Below are positions 34,001-38,570 of a stretch of 64,000 nt of DNA, in pieces. This stretch comes from Pectinophora gossypiella (lineage: Eukaryota; Arthropoda; Insecta; Lepidoptera; Gelechiidae). Position numbers and translations under genes: made by a program. The notes beneath the pieces are model-generated. The model worked only from the letters and a program-made list of their open reading frames with translations, did not search any database and was not told where the DNA came from. The stretch lies in contig NC_065414.1 in assembly GCF_024362695.1 (NCBI RefSeq), forward strand, positions 6,279,501 through 6,343,500, in the 5' to 3' direction. Position 1 is the first letter of the stretch, and each line of letters opens with the position of its first letter.

Positions 34001-36848
34001 GTTCATTACATCGCAATTTGTGAACAAACATTTCGTAGTCACTTATTTATTGGCATTTACTATAAAGAGCTAGTGAACAAGTGCAATTATATAAAATAAT
34101 TGTATTTTTACGATTTCAAATTAAATAACGTCCATTGTTGCGTACTTGCATCGTGAAATTGTCTAAATGAGAGTGAGTTATGGGCTTTTGGAATGTCGAC
34201 ATGTATGTGGTAACATTATTAGAAGTTAAGCAGCTATTTTATCGTACCTATCTCTCCGCTAGTACTTAAATTAGAGTCACTACTAAACATTCAATTAGTT
34301 CAAATACCATGTTGCGGTTATATTGCAAAAGATAATGCACTGGTTTTATTTTTGTTAGTTGCAGTCAATAGGTGATTTATAGTTACTTTTGAAATGATAC
34401 CAAATGTTGTCGCATTTATGTAGTTTCCGTGTGGCTTCCTAATATAATGATGTCGATTCGGAGATACATACTTTATTTTAACTATTACCTGATATTTATT
34501 AATCATCGGTTTAAACATTTATAAACAATATAATTTTATGCGAAGAAGTCCTTTAAAATTTTCCGTTTAGGAGATGTATATTTCTTGTGTTTAAAATATT
34601 TTATTTAACTTTGATTATAAAATGACAGGCAGCAGTTAAAATAAATTTAAGAACCGACACCATTTATTTATTAATATATTTAGATAGTATAAATTTATTT
34701 TAATCTACTTCAAACTTGGGTTCGCACCTTTGTAGCGTTTTGGCGACATTTTTCATACATCCCTTATTTTTTCGTCAGTTTCTTTGTGAGATAGTTTCTT
34801 AAATACGTACGTTTATGTAGCAAATATACCTTGAAAAATTCGCCATGACGTAGTAATTTATTAATATTAATACTGACATACATATCTTTTACAATAAGTT
34901 CCATGATATTGCCAATTACAATTTATTCTCGATAGCACGACTCTAAATGTACAGTAAAATACTCAGTTTTAATTTGTTTTTGCCCTTACATTGTTCACTT
35001 GGATTATGAGTCTGTTTTACAGTTGACTTTAAAACGAACGTACATTTTTGACAACATTCTGAGTCGACTACCGACGAATGGATTGTAGGAAATGGGTACT
35101 GTAGTTTATGTGTTACGTAACTGACATAAAGAAGATTATTGCATATTCTGGTTGTGATGATAGCGGAGATTGCCAATCCATCTAGTGTAGGCTATATGAA
35201 ATAAAACTGTAAATAGGTAGCTATGTAATGGTATATAAATAAATTTGGAGACTTGTACAAATTTGCTCACATGTAAATTGACGAAAACGACTGAACGAAC
35301 ATGGTTTCTCATCGACTGACAGATAAGCTGGCTTGATTCTCTAATGTAAAATACAAATACGTAGTCTTCAGTAATATTCCCTTAGCAACCGGAGGCGAGT
35401 TATCTCTTAACTGTCAGTCGATAAAGAAATCGTTAAGAAGCTCATTTTTATAACAGTTTTGTTGTATAAATGTAAAATTGTTCGACATCGGCGTTAAGTA
35501 GCAACCCAATGAAATGTATTTATTAATGTAAATGTTGACGCATAATTTGTATATATTGAAACTATGTGAACGGAAAAATAATAAAAACAATCTTTTATTA
35601 CAAAATCGACGCAGATTTTCATTTAGAACAAAAAATGAGTCTTGTCACTGATCGTACTGTATTTCTTGCGATAATTAAATAGCAGTTAGTCGCATAACGG
35701 TTGTTGTTGAAACAAAATGTCTTAAATATTTGTACACTTTGTGGCATGTTCGCTTCGCTTCTTACTTGCTTGCGTATCTATAACCAGATATATAGGCTCT
35801 TTACTAACCTGTGTTTCACTCCTGGTACGAAGTCTATCACTTTCCCTTTTTGAAATTACACCGCGAGTTCAAAAGTCATTTGATTTGCCTGATTTCAATA
35901 ATTTTGTTTGAACTTCTCTTTGTGCATGTCCTACTGTGTTTGATCATGTCTTGTGCACTTCTCGTTATATTTGCAAAAGTAGATTTTCGCACTTTGATGT
36001 AAACGGAAACATATTTAAAAACAAAGTTACTTGAGATCAGCGACAAGATTCTTGACCTTTCCTCGTTTCCTTTATTCTGCAACGAGTCATCGCGTATGGA
36101 CGCTGAGCCTGTATTGGACCGCTGGCTGCTGGATGAAGCTGCATGGATGGAGGTGCTGGGTGGTGGCGGCTGTCTCTTGTTTGTTTATGTAATTAAAATA
36201 TCTTTGTTCTTTCTTCCATTAGAGTGCGCGAAGGGTTTGCACTTGTACGACGGTCGGTGCTACGAGCATTGTCCGGACAGTACTTACGCCAGCGAGGCTC
36301 TTACTGAGAGGAGCTCCAGACGACGCAACCTCACGTATTACGCTCAAGGATCTAGCGGAGCCGCGAAGAGACAGGACTCTCCCTCCGCTCTGGAGGCAGC
36401 GGACATGGAACCTTTAGCACAAAGCAAATCTCCTTTGATCTGTCTCCCGTGTCACTACACATGCGCCACCTGCTCGGGGCCTCACAACAGACAATGTCTC
36501 TCATGTTTAGACGACGCCGAACTCTTCAACCAAACCGACGTCGAATCTAAACTCTACTGCTACCCCAAAACAGTAATGCCCCAAATAAACAACGCTAATT
36601 GGCATTACAGAGTAAACATAGGTCTTTCCATTCTTCTGTTTGCCGTCAGCTTTATTGTCTTGTACATGTTCATCGCGTGGGTTCTCAGATGGTGTAGTGG
36701 TGCTCATTACGATTCTAACATAAACGTGGCGTATCAAACGTTGGCAAGTGATGATAGAAAGCAGAGCGCTTTAGAGGTTCAAGATGAGATTAATAAGGCT
36801 TTGAAAGATTCCAGTGAGAGCGAATCTGAAGACGATTTGAATTTATAG
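875..36848 (+). CDS. Fur1: Furin-like protease 1 gene, 5'-truncated by the window edge, alternatively spliced
   Basis: Subtilisin/kexin-type proprotein convertase, an enzyme that cleaves precursors after paired basic residues in the late secretory pathway. Ten exons were assembled by homology of their translation to furin catalytic and P domains and by consistent splice phases; the span includes introns. Constitutive exons lie at 875-1047, 9218-9427, 13443-13581, 14102-14325, 16448-16587 and 26115-26236. They are followed by alternatives 26856-27320 plus 36223-36848, or 27851-28068 plus 31246-31554. The signal peptide, prodomain and catalytic Asp and His must lie upstream of base 1. The choice of Fur1 over Fur2 rests on the short Cys-rich region and the alternative 3' exons; Drosophila Fur1 is known to yield several C-terminal isoforms by splicing, whereas Fur2 has a long Cys-rich repeat array. 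Family membership is certain; the orthologue name is likely. Confidence 0.93.
1048..1474. other. Intron, no assigned element
   Basis: AT-rich intron following the donor at 1048. I see neither coding potential nor a repeat shared with other parts of the window. Confidence 0.5.
1475..1698 (+). mobile_element. Helitron-like non-autonomous repeat, copy 1
   Basis: It starts near tatataaaaggagaaact and contains gactgacatatcaacgcaca. It ends with cgcggacgaagtcgcgggc, which can fold into a short GC hairpin just before AAAAGCTAGT. A 3' hairpin followed by CTAG is the Helitron terminus pattern, and this end is common in moth genomes. A longer, rearranged copy lies at 56985-57727. Family call is from the terminus only. 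Confidence 0.6.
1740..2330. repeat. Repeat family D interrupted by a SINE
   Basis: The left part (about 1800-1965) and right part (about 2274-2320, gcacttaagataaatga) match an element seen uninterrupted at 32572-32770 (catcgcaagatgaa, gtgataggtggtgagcc, taatggtcgagcca). The SINE at 1966-2273 sits inside it. Other copies are at 13602-13760, 19965-20040 (part) and 39350-39525. Its class is unknown. Confidence 0.7.
1966..2273 (-). mobile_element. SINE family C, near full length
   Basis: A tRNA-derived SINE read on the - strand. The head has an A-box-like region in ggcctccgtggtccaatgg and a B box in ggtttcgaatccc. The body is shared with family A up to the block ttaagccgttggtcccgg, then a different tail ending in accaacctcacaaccca. 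It is inserted in a family D repeat; a short flanking CTGTTA is present on both sides. Confidence 0.75.
2362..2512. repeat. 150-bp imperfect palindrome (MITE-like)
   Basis: Left arm ataataacgggttcttaccg through gatatttcgacactg is repeated inverted in the right arm ending cggtaagaacccgttattat, with a short centre around 2430. A related arm occurs at 20875-20925 (aacgcggtaaaaacccgtta). It could fold into one long hairpin. Confidence 0.8.
2640..3204. other. Intron, no assigned element
   Basis: Contains degenerate tRNA-like bits near 2535-2580 (ccgggttcgaatcgacg) just before it, and otherwise nothing I can assign. No exon is seen. Confidence 0.4.
3205..3760 (-). mobile_element. LINE 3' end (CR1/Jockey-like C-terminus plus 3' UTR)
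   Basis: On the - strand, 3750-3583 encodes the end of a non-LTR reverse transcriptase: YYGQSFTVQAVRLWNSLPAS, then VANSLQSFKNQL, with a stop at 3583. The RLWNSLP...SFK pattern is typical of CR1/Jockey-group C-termini. The 3' UTR runs down to 3205, ending gcaataaagtatatttgatt with a gattt tail. Further copies: 25695-25830 and 63048-63178 (- strand), and UTR only at 60959-61195 (+ strand). Heavily 5'-truncated. Confidence 0.75.
4441..4670 (+). mobile_element. LINE 3' end (RTE-like C-terminus), copy 1
   Basis: Read in frame from 4450 it gives KVLEWRPRVGRRSVGRPATR, then WTDDLVKVAG and QQWASYD plus a stop, the C-terminal end of an RTE-type reverse transcriptase. It carries an in-frame stop near the start and lacks about 21 bp that are present in the 60046-60312 copy. 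The 3' end is cccagcagtgggcgtcg followed by (tga)n. Dead fragment. Confidence 0.75.
4793..4937 (-). mobile_element. LINE 3' end, second RTE-like type, fragment
   Basis: The reverse complement matches the + strand copies at 46108-46345 and 49285-49610: the acgattgatgaatgcggagg block and tggaattccatagtctctgc. It is bounded on the left by an acatacataca microsatellite, the usual tail of this type in the window. Confidence 0.65.
5404..5700 (+). repeat. Repeat family L, intact-order copy
   Basis: Starts with (acat)n then aaactcacgcccgcaatc, atggggtgggcagagccaca, agtcctaagatggatatgat and gcccataacattagtccatc. Other copies: 42345-42500 (part) and 55903-56092, where the second half is inverted. No coding content. 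This copy gives the reference order for judging the inversion. Confidence 0.65.
5779..6250. repeat. Two dispersed repeats: (T)n element and family G copy
   Basis: About 5780-5895 is the reverse of 8640-8690 (ccatctgcggcaaatcacg next to a poly(A) run). About 6000-6190 is family G: agaagcgactgcctgtccac, then cccaatacgggttag, then tttcctcacgatgttttcct. Family G recurs at 8040-8245, 23518-23720, 39550-39725, 43190-43300, 47590-47830 and 56790-56990, in both orientations. Confidence 0.6.
6250..6527. repeat. Repeat F, copy 1 of a 278-bp pair
   Basis: Near-identical to 17762-18037: caattgggtcgtgtactagg to ggaaactagcctatta, including a central aagaaaaacgtaataa and atgacgtcac. The two copies are in the same orientation, in different introns of Fur1. 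Confidence 0.8.
6719..7036 (-). mobile_element. SINE family A, full length
   Basis: A tRNA-derived SINE. On the - strand the head is gcctccgtggtctagtggtt (A box fit) with the B box ggttcgattcc at its end, then ttaagccgttggtcccggc and the tail gaggcctgtgcccagcagta. Other copies in the window: 8798-9090, 15837-16290, 41803-42056, 42944-43050, 44846-44970, 56357-56455, 59035-59360, 59606-60028, 62280-62390. Pol III-transcribed, mobilised by a LINE partner by family knowledge. Confidence 0.88.
7062..7425. repeat. Repeat family I, copy 1 (MITE-like)
   Basis: Begins aaaaaataccggccaagcg and gcgagtcggacttctgcacg with gggttccgtaccattgac, and ends gacggacggacagcgcagtc and gtttttaccctttggata with ggaaccctaaaaa. 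The ends are loosely inverted (gggttccgta...ggaaccc). A second copy in reverse lies at 61758-62077. A very common moth repeat type. Confidence 0.7.
7426..8035. other. Intron, no assigned element
   Basis: AT-rich; one 78-codon open frame at 7663-7899 has no recognisable domain and no splice context, so I treat it as chance. Confidence 0.4.
8040..8245 (-). repeat. Repeat family G, reverse copy
   Basis: Contains aaaacatcgtgaggaaaccc, gagaaatgcattttcggagg and gcgcttctgtaaaaaacagg, the reverse of the order seen at 6000-6190 and 56790-56990. Class unknown. Confidence 0.6.
8798..9090 (+). mobile_element. SINE family A, diverged copy
   Basis: Head gcctccatggtctattgatt, degraded B box (ggttcgtttac), body and tail ending ggaagcctgtgcccagaagtg, then a (tc)n run at 9089. 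It lies about 130 bp upstream of the Fur1 exon at 9218. Confidence 0.8.
9218..9427 (+). CDS. Fur1: Fur1 exon: oxyanion-hole Asn and calcium/S1 region
   Basis: The acceptor is ttttcttcccAG at 9216-9217 and the donor is CAG|GTGAGT at 9428. It is 70 codons, phase 0 at both ends. It reads GRNGKGSIFVWASGNGG, with the oxyanion-hole Asn of the convertases at codon 9260-9262. Then comes CDGYTNSIWTLSISS, carrying the S1-pocket Asp, and PWYSEMCSSTLAATYSSG. All of it lines up without gaps with the furin catalytic core. It follows an intron of about 8.2 kb filled with repeats. Confidence 0.96.
9450..10380. other. Intron with repeat fragments
   Basis: 9455-9740 is a dispersed repeat (acatacat run, cacgcctgtattcccgaaga, then caccagctatggt) matching about 236-350 at the ends, with other sequence between. 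I see nothing assignable in 9750-10380. Confidence 0.4.
10383..10640 (-). repeat. Repeat family H (reverse) plus family D remnant
   Basis: Contains actacgtatagaacggcaac, cgtgtacgataacgtcaatg, taaaacgaggttgtttgtat and gtccgg. The same blocks occur in opposite order at 12395-12580, 18683-18800 and 46768-47265. Positions 10585-10640 are a family D end (aatggtcgagctaactgt). Confidence 0.65.
11771..12028. repeat. Tandem duplication, two units of about 131 bp
   Basis: Unit 1 11771-11901 and unit 2 11902-12028 both read tcttacattcgcttagcgtt, then agttagcgaacatttgtcga, then atttggtcgcctcctgtatg and ttcgaaatttaaagttacca. They differ at only a few positions, so the duplication is young relative to the surrounding repeats. 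No coding content. Confidence 0.9.
12395..12582 (+). repeat. Repeat family H
   Basis: Blocks caccccggacacttcataca, cattgacattatcgtacacg, gtgcgtgacgtctgacgccc and ttatacgtagtattattc, matching the family at 10383 (reverse), 18683 and 46768. Confidence 0.65.
12583..13064. other. Intron, no assigned element
   Basis: AT-rich intron sequence with no repeat or exon that I recognise. Confidence 0.4.
13065..13351 (-). mobile_element. SINE family C
   Basis: From ctatcgtgtgggttgtgagg through accaacaacttaacgtgcct to the tRNA-like head at the right end (gggattcgaacccaggacct, cactggaccacaga). It is 91 bp upstream of the exon that carries the catalytic Ser. Confidence 0.75.
13443..13581 (+). CDS. Fur1: Fur1 exon: catalytic serine
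   Basis: The acceptor is tgccaacAG at 13441-13442 and the donor is G|GTATGA at 13582. It enters in phase 0 and leaves one base of a Val codon. The translation VVTTDLHHSCTAGHTGTSASAP contains the subtilase Ser motif; the nucleophile is the Ser at codon 13494-13496. It continues LAAGICALALQANKDITWRDMQHI. A family C SINE ends only about 90 bp upstream of the acceptor and happens to be open in the same frame, so a naive open reading frame starts too early, at 13074. Confidence 0.95.
13602..13760. repeat. Repeat family D in the 520-bp intron
   Basis: Blocks gcgatgaac-like catcgcaagatgaactaagt, acccacgcctcctcgagttt and gtgataggtggtgagccgta match the 32572 copy. Confidence 0.65.
14102..14325 (+). 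CDS. Fur1: Fur1 exon: end of catalytic domain, start of P domain
   Basis: The acceptor is ttctatccacAG at 14100-14101 and the donor is CAG|GTGGGT at 14326. Two bases complete the Val codon begun in the previous exon, then 74 codons follow in phase 0. It encodes VRTARPERL, then GRNVSHSFGYGLLDAAGMV, the conserved end of the subtilase fold, then SWKTVPPQRRCEL, which opens the P (homo B) domain needed for folding and calcium-dependent activity. The intron before it is only 520 bp and holds a family D repeat. Confidence 0.95.
14326..15836. other. Intron, no assigned element
   Basis: Both strands show moderately long open frames at 14394-14831, but composition, lack of splice signals and lack of any motif argue against coding. 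No repeat shared with the rest of the window. Confidence 0.45.
15837..16290 (+). mobile_element. SINE family A with internal deletion, insertion and a nested LINE scrap
   Basis: The head ctgtggtctagtagtcagag is followed directly by cattgtcgacatcac: about 27 bp containing the B box are missing. Around 15928-16048 foreign sequence is inserted. The tail resumes to ggaggcctgtgcccggcagt, and a 31-bp LINE end is inserted at 16243-16273. Without a B box this copy cannot be an efficient Pol III unit. Confidence 0.75.
16243..16273 (-). mobile_element. 31-bp RTE-like LINE 3' scrap with 9-bp target duplication
   Basis: The insert is the reverse of the LINE end seen at 4441-4670 and 60046-60312 (agtgggcgtc, tacggctga-type sequence and a (tga)n tail). 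It is flanked by direct repeats gacgtatat at 16234-16242 and 16274-16282. Confidence 0.8.
16448..16587 (+). CDS. Fur1: Fur1 exon: P domain core with RGD
   Basis: The acceptor is tgtcaacacAG at 16446-16447 and the donor is CAG|GTATGT at 16588. It enters in phase 0 and leaves two bases. It encodes LDVGACPGVNYLEHVQARV, then TRRGDLRIALTSPAGTRVTL, including the RGD that is conserved in convertase P domains, and LLAPR. A palindromic MITE begins 8 bp past the donor, so the intron start is almost entirely transposon sequence. Confidence 0.95.
16596..16930. mobile_element. Palindromic MITE family M at the exon donor
   Basis: Starts acagggtatcagtgacatcg and ends aacaccgta at about 16821. Its arms are inverted: ttgatatcaagtggaatttt on the left, acttgatatcaactcagaat on the right. 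A second, half copy follows (16850-16930) and ends in an (aat)n run. Similar to the copies at 22182-22912, 28165-28656 and 59676-59816. TA flanks and CAGGGTG ends suggest a mariner-like origin, which is inference. Confidence 0.8.
17228..17572. mobile_element. Long-inverted-repeat MITE family E, copy 1
   Basis: Left arm ggtgctaattcctgtagaca, ttttattttaagttatatgt, cattttcttatccgc; the right arm is the decayed inverse (cgtccctttcctttacggc to ctgctggaatcgggg). Copies at 29478-29813 and 44996-45308 keep both arms well. Confidence 0.75.
17762..18037. repeat. Repeat F, copy 2
   Basis: Near-identical partner of 6250-6527, same orientation. Confidence 0.8.
18038..18682. other. Intron, no assigned element
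   Basis: AT-rich with (taa)n-like low complexity at about 18200-18240. Nothing else assigned. Confidence 0.4.
18683..18800 (+). repeat. Repeat family H fragment
   Basis: Blocks cgccccggacaattcataca, acattgacgttatcgtacac and gtgtgacgtctgatgcc match 12395-12500. Confidence 0.65.
19140..19735. repeat. GC-richer repeat block
   Basis: 19163-19225 carries gcgattctcacacgacatt, as in the terminal repeats of the MITE at 25883-26054. About 19380-19720 is a GC-rich segment whose end (gagtgtccggggttt) resembles family H ends. A 122-codon antisense open frame over it has no recognisable motif. Confidence 0.45.
20320..20620 (-). mobile_element. SINE family B (tRNA-like + 5S rRNA-like), full length
   Basis: On the - strand: ggagctcggtggcgcagcgg (A box fit), then a 5S rRNA-like stretch with aagttaagcagc and ggatgggtgacc, then a poly(A)-like link, ttaagccgttggtcccggc-like block and the ccccagcagtgggg tail at the left end. 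The last 19 bp at the head (ccaccgagctcctc) are duplicated. Compare 43627-43920. Confidence 0.85.
20621..21264. other. Intron with part of the 2362-type palindrome
   Basis: 20870-20930 matches one arm of the 2362-2512 palindrome. The rest is not assigned. Confidence 0.4.
21265..21425 (-). mobile_element. SINE family C, tail half
   Basis: ctatcgtgtgggctgtgagg, tggattaccaacctcatcaa, accgggaccaacggcttaac and gtgccttccgaag, then the copy breaks off. The tRNA-like head is missing. Confidence 0.7.
22182..22912. mobile_element. Array of three palindromic MITEs (family M)
   Basis: Three units (about 22182-22410, 22436-22676, 22690-22912), each with outward ends related to cagggtgttagtgacatcgt and inverted arms bearing tgatatcaagtggaattttc. 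They lie almost head to tail with 15-30 bp between. Such a cluster suggests preferred insertion into its own kind or local duplication. Confidence 0.8.
22913..23517. other. Intron, no assigned element
   Basis: No exon and no shared repeat seen. Confidence 0.4.
23518..23720 (-). repeat. Repeat family G, reverse copy
   Basis: atcgtgaggaaacccgcatt, gggctggttttccctccgcg, aggcagtcgcttctgtaaaa and ggacctgtcacatcttcagg, matching 8040-8245 and the reverse of 56790-56990. Confidence 0.65.
23721..25240. other. Intron, no assigned element
   Basis: Two short open frames (24329-24598 and 24602-24802) lack motifs and splice context. I see nothing else in this stretch. Confidence 0.4.
25241..25602 (-). 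mobile_element. SINE family C with extended tail
   Basis: tacttgattactatcagctg and gttgatagactagtctatc precede the usual tail, and the tRNA-like head is at the right (gggattcgaacctagaaact, aaccactgaaccaccaaggc). The same extension is present at 41130-41200, so this is a subfamily. Confidence 0.7.
25695..25830 (-). mobile_element. LINE 3' UTR fragment (same type as 3205-3760)
   Basis: caaatcaaatatactttatt, tggcggccttattgcttagc and gcaatttcttccaggcaacc, in the same order as 3215-3330. Confidence 0.75.
25883..26054. mobile_element. GC-rich MITE with internal 20-bp repeats
   Basis: Terminal inverted repeats taaggcgattctcacacga and tcgtgtgagaatcgccta. The centre holds three near copies of tgaccgcttcaccgacaatg. 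It lies just upstream of the Fur1 exon at 26115. One terminal-repeat fragment also occurs at 19163. Confidence 0.8.
26115..26236 (+). CDS. Fur1: Fur1 exon: P domain, HMWGE segment
   Basis: The acceptor is tctcgacAG at 26113-26114 and the donor is GG|GTAAGT at 26237. One base completes an Arg codon. It then encodes AHDSSRAGFNSWPFMSVHMW, followed by GESPLGLWQLEVSNEGRYNM, the typical Trp-rich P-domain block, and it exits in phase 1. This is the last exon common to all predicted forms. The two exons that follow both start in phase 1, and each supplies the final beta strand of the P domain. A GC-rich palindromic MITE ends 61 bp upstream of this exon. Confidence 0.95.
26856..27320 (+). CDS. Fur1: Fur1 alternative exon 7a: P-domain end plus basic linker
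   Basis: The acceptor is caatgtcAG at 26854-26855 and the donor is AACG|GTACTT at 27321; both ends are phase 1 (465 nt, 155 residues). It starts GRATLQDWSLTLYGT, a clear P-domain terminus. Then comes a linker with dense Lys/Arg runs (ARRKNNREK, KRKKNKN, SQKKQGR), a Ser/Thr/Pro stretch and SSLFEQYPKIQRIYPAPLQAN. Its phase fits only the Cys-rich/membrane exon at 36223, giving a junction Glu codon. Without splicing the frame stays open to a stop at 27473-27475, so a retained-intron end is possible. An antisense open frame over it is a coding shadow. Confidence 0.9.
27851..28068 (+). CDS. Fur1: Fur1 alternative exon 7b: second P-domain end
   Basis: The acceptor is gtttgcgcAG at 27849-27850 and the donor is ACG|GTAAGA at 28069. 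It enters in phase 1 and leaves in phase 0 (218 nt, 73 residues). It begins AGPLTQWELIFYGTETPPQE, a second clear version of the terminal P-domain strand, so it should be mutually exclusive with 26856-27320. The rest is acidic and Ser-rich (GNEPESIEEVRQNAIDDDLA, ending HDSHT) with no lysines, in contrast to 7a. Its exit phase fits the exon at 31246 and not the first AG of the exon at 36223. Confidence 0.9.
28165..28656. mobile_element. Two palindromic MITEs (family M) in the intron after exon 7b
   Basis: Unit 1 28165-28392 and unit 2 about 28428-28656. Outer ends tacagggtgttagtgacatc and its inverse aacaccctgta are both well preserved, as are the ttgatatcaagtggaatttt arms. Confidence 0.85.
28657..29477. 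other. Intron, no assigned element
   Basis: AT-rich with no exon or shared repeat seen. Confidence 0.4.
29478..29813. mobile_element. Long-inverted-repeat MITE family E, copy 2
   Basis: Left arm ttattttaagttatacctgt and cattttcttatccgccc; right arm agtggataagaaaattacag, ttaaaataaatttagatggt and gggaatcagcaccatta. Central cgacgtgtgttgtcagctt also as in 17400-17450. Confidence 0.8.
29814..31245. other. Intron with a SINE B tail
   Basis: 30656-30739 is a 3' tail of SINE family B (ggcccgatctccctatccat, ccccagcagtggggacgtta) followed by (tagaa)n. The remainder is AT-rich and unassigned. Confidence 0.6.
31246..31554 (+). CDS. Fur1: Fur1 alternative terminal exon 8 with hydrophobic segment
   Basis: This is a GC-rich island in an AT-rich intron, open for 102 codons from the acceptor tgttttAG at 31244-31245 to TAG at 31552-31554. 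Its phase 0 entry matches exon 7b. It encodes IREESLGAETSGAGAGRPYG, then a hydrophobic stretch LGLCLLLVILAAAEALL (about residues 38-54), then a Cys/Arg-rich and Thr/Pro-rich tail. The stretch could be a membrane span or a lipid-like anchor signal. A good donor (CTCAG|GTGACG at 31540) lies 12 bp before the stop, so it could instead be internal. I do not recognise the tail from other convertases; exon status is inferred from composition, frame and splice sites. Confidence 0.65.
   Translation: MREESLGAETSGAGAGRPYGSGCATHAAQPPHRCLGLCLLLVILAAAEALLTTPTQRRKPCRLKRDCALTAKQLTQPPTTGAPMTSRPPRAPCLHTTQVTVP
31555..32571. other. Sequence after the alternative stop; possible 3' UTR
   Basis: If exon 8 is terminal, its 3' UTR lies here. 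No canonical AATAAA is seen close to the stop; ATTAAA-like hexamers occur (near 31990). No repeats recognised. Confidence 0.35.
32572..32770. repeat. Repeat family D, uninterrupted copy
   Basis: cctcacgcctatatctcaat, catcgcaagatgaagtacgt, acgtgataggttgtgagcct, ataatggtcgagccaactgt and aaactgcacttaagataaat. Reference for the interrupted copy at 1740-2330. Confidence 0.7.
32771..36222. other. Last Fur1 intron, no further exon seen
   Basis: I looked here for a phase 1 Cys-rich exon that could lengthen the lumenal region and saw none. A decayed family E end may lie at 34618-34665. A short inverted repeat (atcgactgacag / ctgtcagtcgat) is at 35313 and 35418. Otherwise AT-rich. Confidence 0.45.
36223..36848 (+). 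CDS. Fur1: Fur1 last exon: Cys-rich segment, membrane span, cytosolic tail
   Basis: A strong polypyrimidine acceptor ends at AG 36221-36222; a second AG follows at 36223-36224. The stop is at 36846-36848. The translation opens CAKGLHLYDGRCYEHCP, continues with a Ser/Arg-rich insert, then CLPCHYTCATCSGPHNRQCL and SC, a furin-type Cys-rich unit. Two N-glycosylation sequons (NLT, NQT) are lumenal. A 25-residue span at about 36612-36686 is followed by RWCSGAH and a tail with YQTL (Tyr codon 36732) and SSESESEDD (about 36810-36836). These resemble the Tyr-based and acidic casein-kinase-2 signals that cycle mammalian furin through the trans-Golgi network. The open frame upstream to an ATG at 36096 crosses the acceptor and is intronic. 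Confidence 0.95.
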
Positions 36849-38570
36849 CGACTATTGACATTCCATCAAGAATATTACAAACTAAGCGAGCAAATACGCG
36901 TTAGTGATTAGAAATGTTGAACAATATGCCGTGTCACAACACCTATTATTTGACATTTACAACTAAATATACGAGCTTCATGTAAAATATTGTGTCAAAA
37001 TTTGTAGTGTGACATGGCGTTTTATGTCGTGATTTTATAAAGTGTCCAAACAATCCTTTTGTGATATTTCAATGTATGTCACAATTTTGGACGTTTTTCT
37101 ACGTGTTTTTGTATTAAAAATATATATTCAATGTCTTTCATATTTGGATTTAGCCTCAACAGGCGATATGGCTGTGTCAGATGGCCTAAAAATTGACTGT
37201 CAAAAATAGTTAGTAAGTTTTAGTAAGATTGTACAAAACTAAGCATAATATTAGATTCATCCAAAGAGCTACAACTCTTGTGATTTTAAATTACTTTTCT
37301 ATTTCAATACTTATTGCTATTTTGAAATATTTTTATTAAGTTACATACTATTTCTAACAAAAGGAAACGCTTGCAAGGTACATAATTTTTAGATGCATTT
37401 ATGGCAGAAATGTCAGTAATTTTAGCTTCCGTGTAAGGGATAATAGGATAGGGGTCCCCTCTGGTTATTAAGAGAGTGATATAAATATATCGCCGCCCTT
37501 CGTAGCTCCCTAAAGCAGGGTCACCTTATACAGGGAGAAATTGTAATTTATACTTTAAGAACGCCTCCAAAATTGCCTTGATAGAATCGCTGTAAATTCT
37601 ACTCGGATGCTCATTTTCCTTTAATACTAATGAAATTCTTGAGCCTCAGCAACTTTTTTCTGTAGCTTCTTTATTTTATGACTCAGAACTTTTTTATATT
37701 ATTTTTACATTTTTTTACTTTACGTTACGCATCGCACATCAAACGCCTCAGCGGTATCGCCTCGCCTCAGAAATACTCGGAATAAAGTATTTGAACATGG
37801 AATTTTGAGAAAAAAAACTGCCTATTTCATCCATAAGGTGTCGCTACTGTTGAATGTTCTTAAATGTTAACTGTCCCCATACTATTTGAGTAAACAAACA
37901 TAATCTTTTGGGTATATTTTTACACCGGTCGGGACCTGAACCCGTAGCTCTAGTCAAGCTTAAATAATATTATGTCTATGTAATGTTGTAGTACTCAATA
38001 TTCACGATAGACGGCGTCGGCGTCGGCTTAATAACGACACATAGATCAAAAGAATTTTGCGTGGACAGGAGGAGGACCCGGTAGTGTTATGGTTAACACG
38101 CTCGACCCGGCTGAACAAGAGCTACGGGTTCAAGTCCGAGTAATATTTTTATTCCCTAAATATCGGAAAGAAGAAAATTTAGAAAATAATATTTTCTTTT
38201 CAATCAAAATTTCCTTTTCCAACTGATGGCTTTTCTTCAGACGGAATACACTCCACGTTGCTCCACATTTTTTTTTTAATTTTATGTGGAACTGTCAGAA
38301 TTTAGGAACACTAAACAGTGCTGCCGCCTTCAGCTTCTAGTTTTTATCCTCGGCAGTATCCGTTCCATGTAGGTAAGTTTGATTTATTGTGAAGCGTATG
38401 ACTTCTTTTGAATGTTTTAAGGCGAGCCGATGGCCGATGCTGAAACTGTATCGATGTGGGGTGACCTTTACTCTTAAGGATAGTTGCTCAAGTTGCCATT
38501 TCGTTTTTATGTCGCTGAGCTGATTTTTTATGTAAATATTGTAACGCAAATTTCGTATGTAAATAAATCA
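36849..38570 (+). other. Fur1 3' untranslated region and candidate poly(A) signals
   Basis: This is non-coding DNA after the stop. Candidate polyadenylation hexamers are ATTAAA at 37113, AATAAA at 37781 and AATAAA at 38562. Which is used cannot be told from sequence. The stretch otherwise shows no repeat until a tRNA-like SINE head at about 38080. Confidence 0.5.
38078..38150 (+). repeat. tRNA-like SINE head
   Basis: gacccggtagtgttatggtt fits a Pol III A box region and cgggttcaagtccgag a B box about 45 bp later. The ends do not pair as an acceptor stem, so it is a tRNA-derived repeat rather than a tRNA gene. Confidence 0.5.

Noticed and set aside
36096..36222. ATG at 36096 with a hydrophobic lead as an alternative N-terminus
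   Set aside because: It lies across a strong polypyrimidine/AG acceptor and lacks any signal-peptide cleavage context; the match to furin begins exactly at the acceptor.
38078..38150. tRNA gene
   Set aside because: A- and B-box-like motifs are present but the ends do not form an acceptor stem and no anticodon arm is clear; likely a SINE head.
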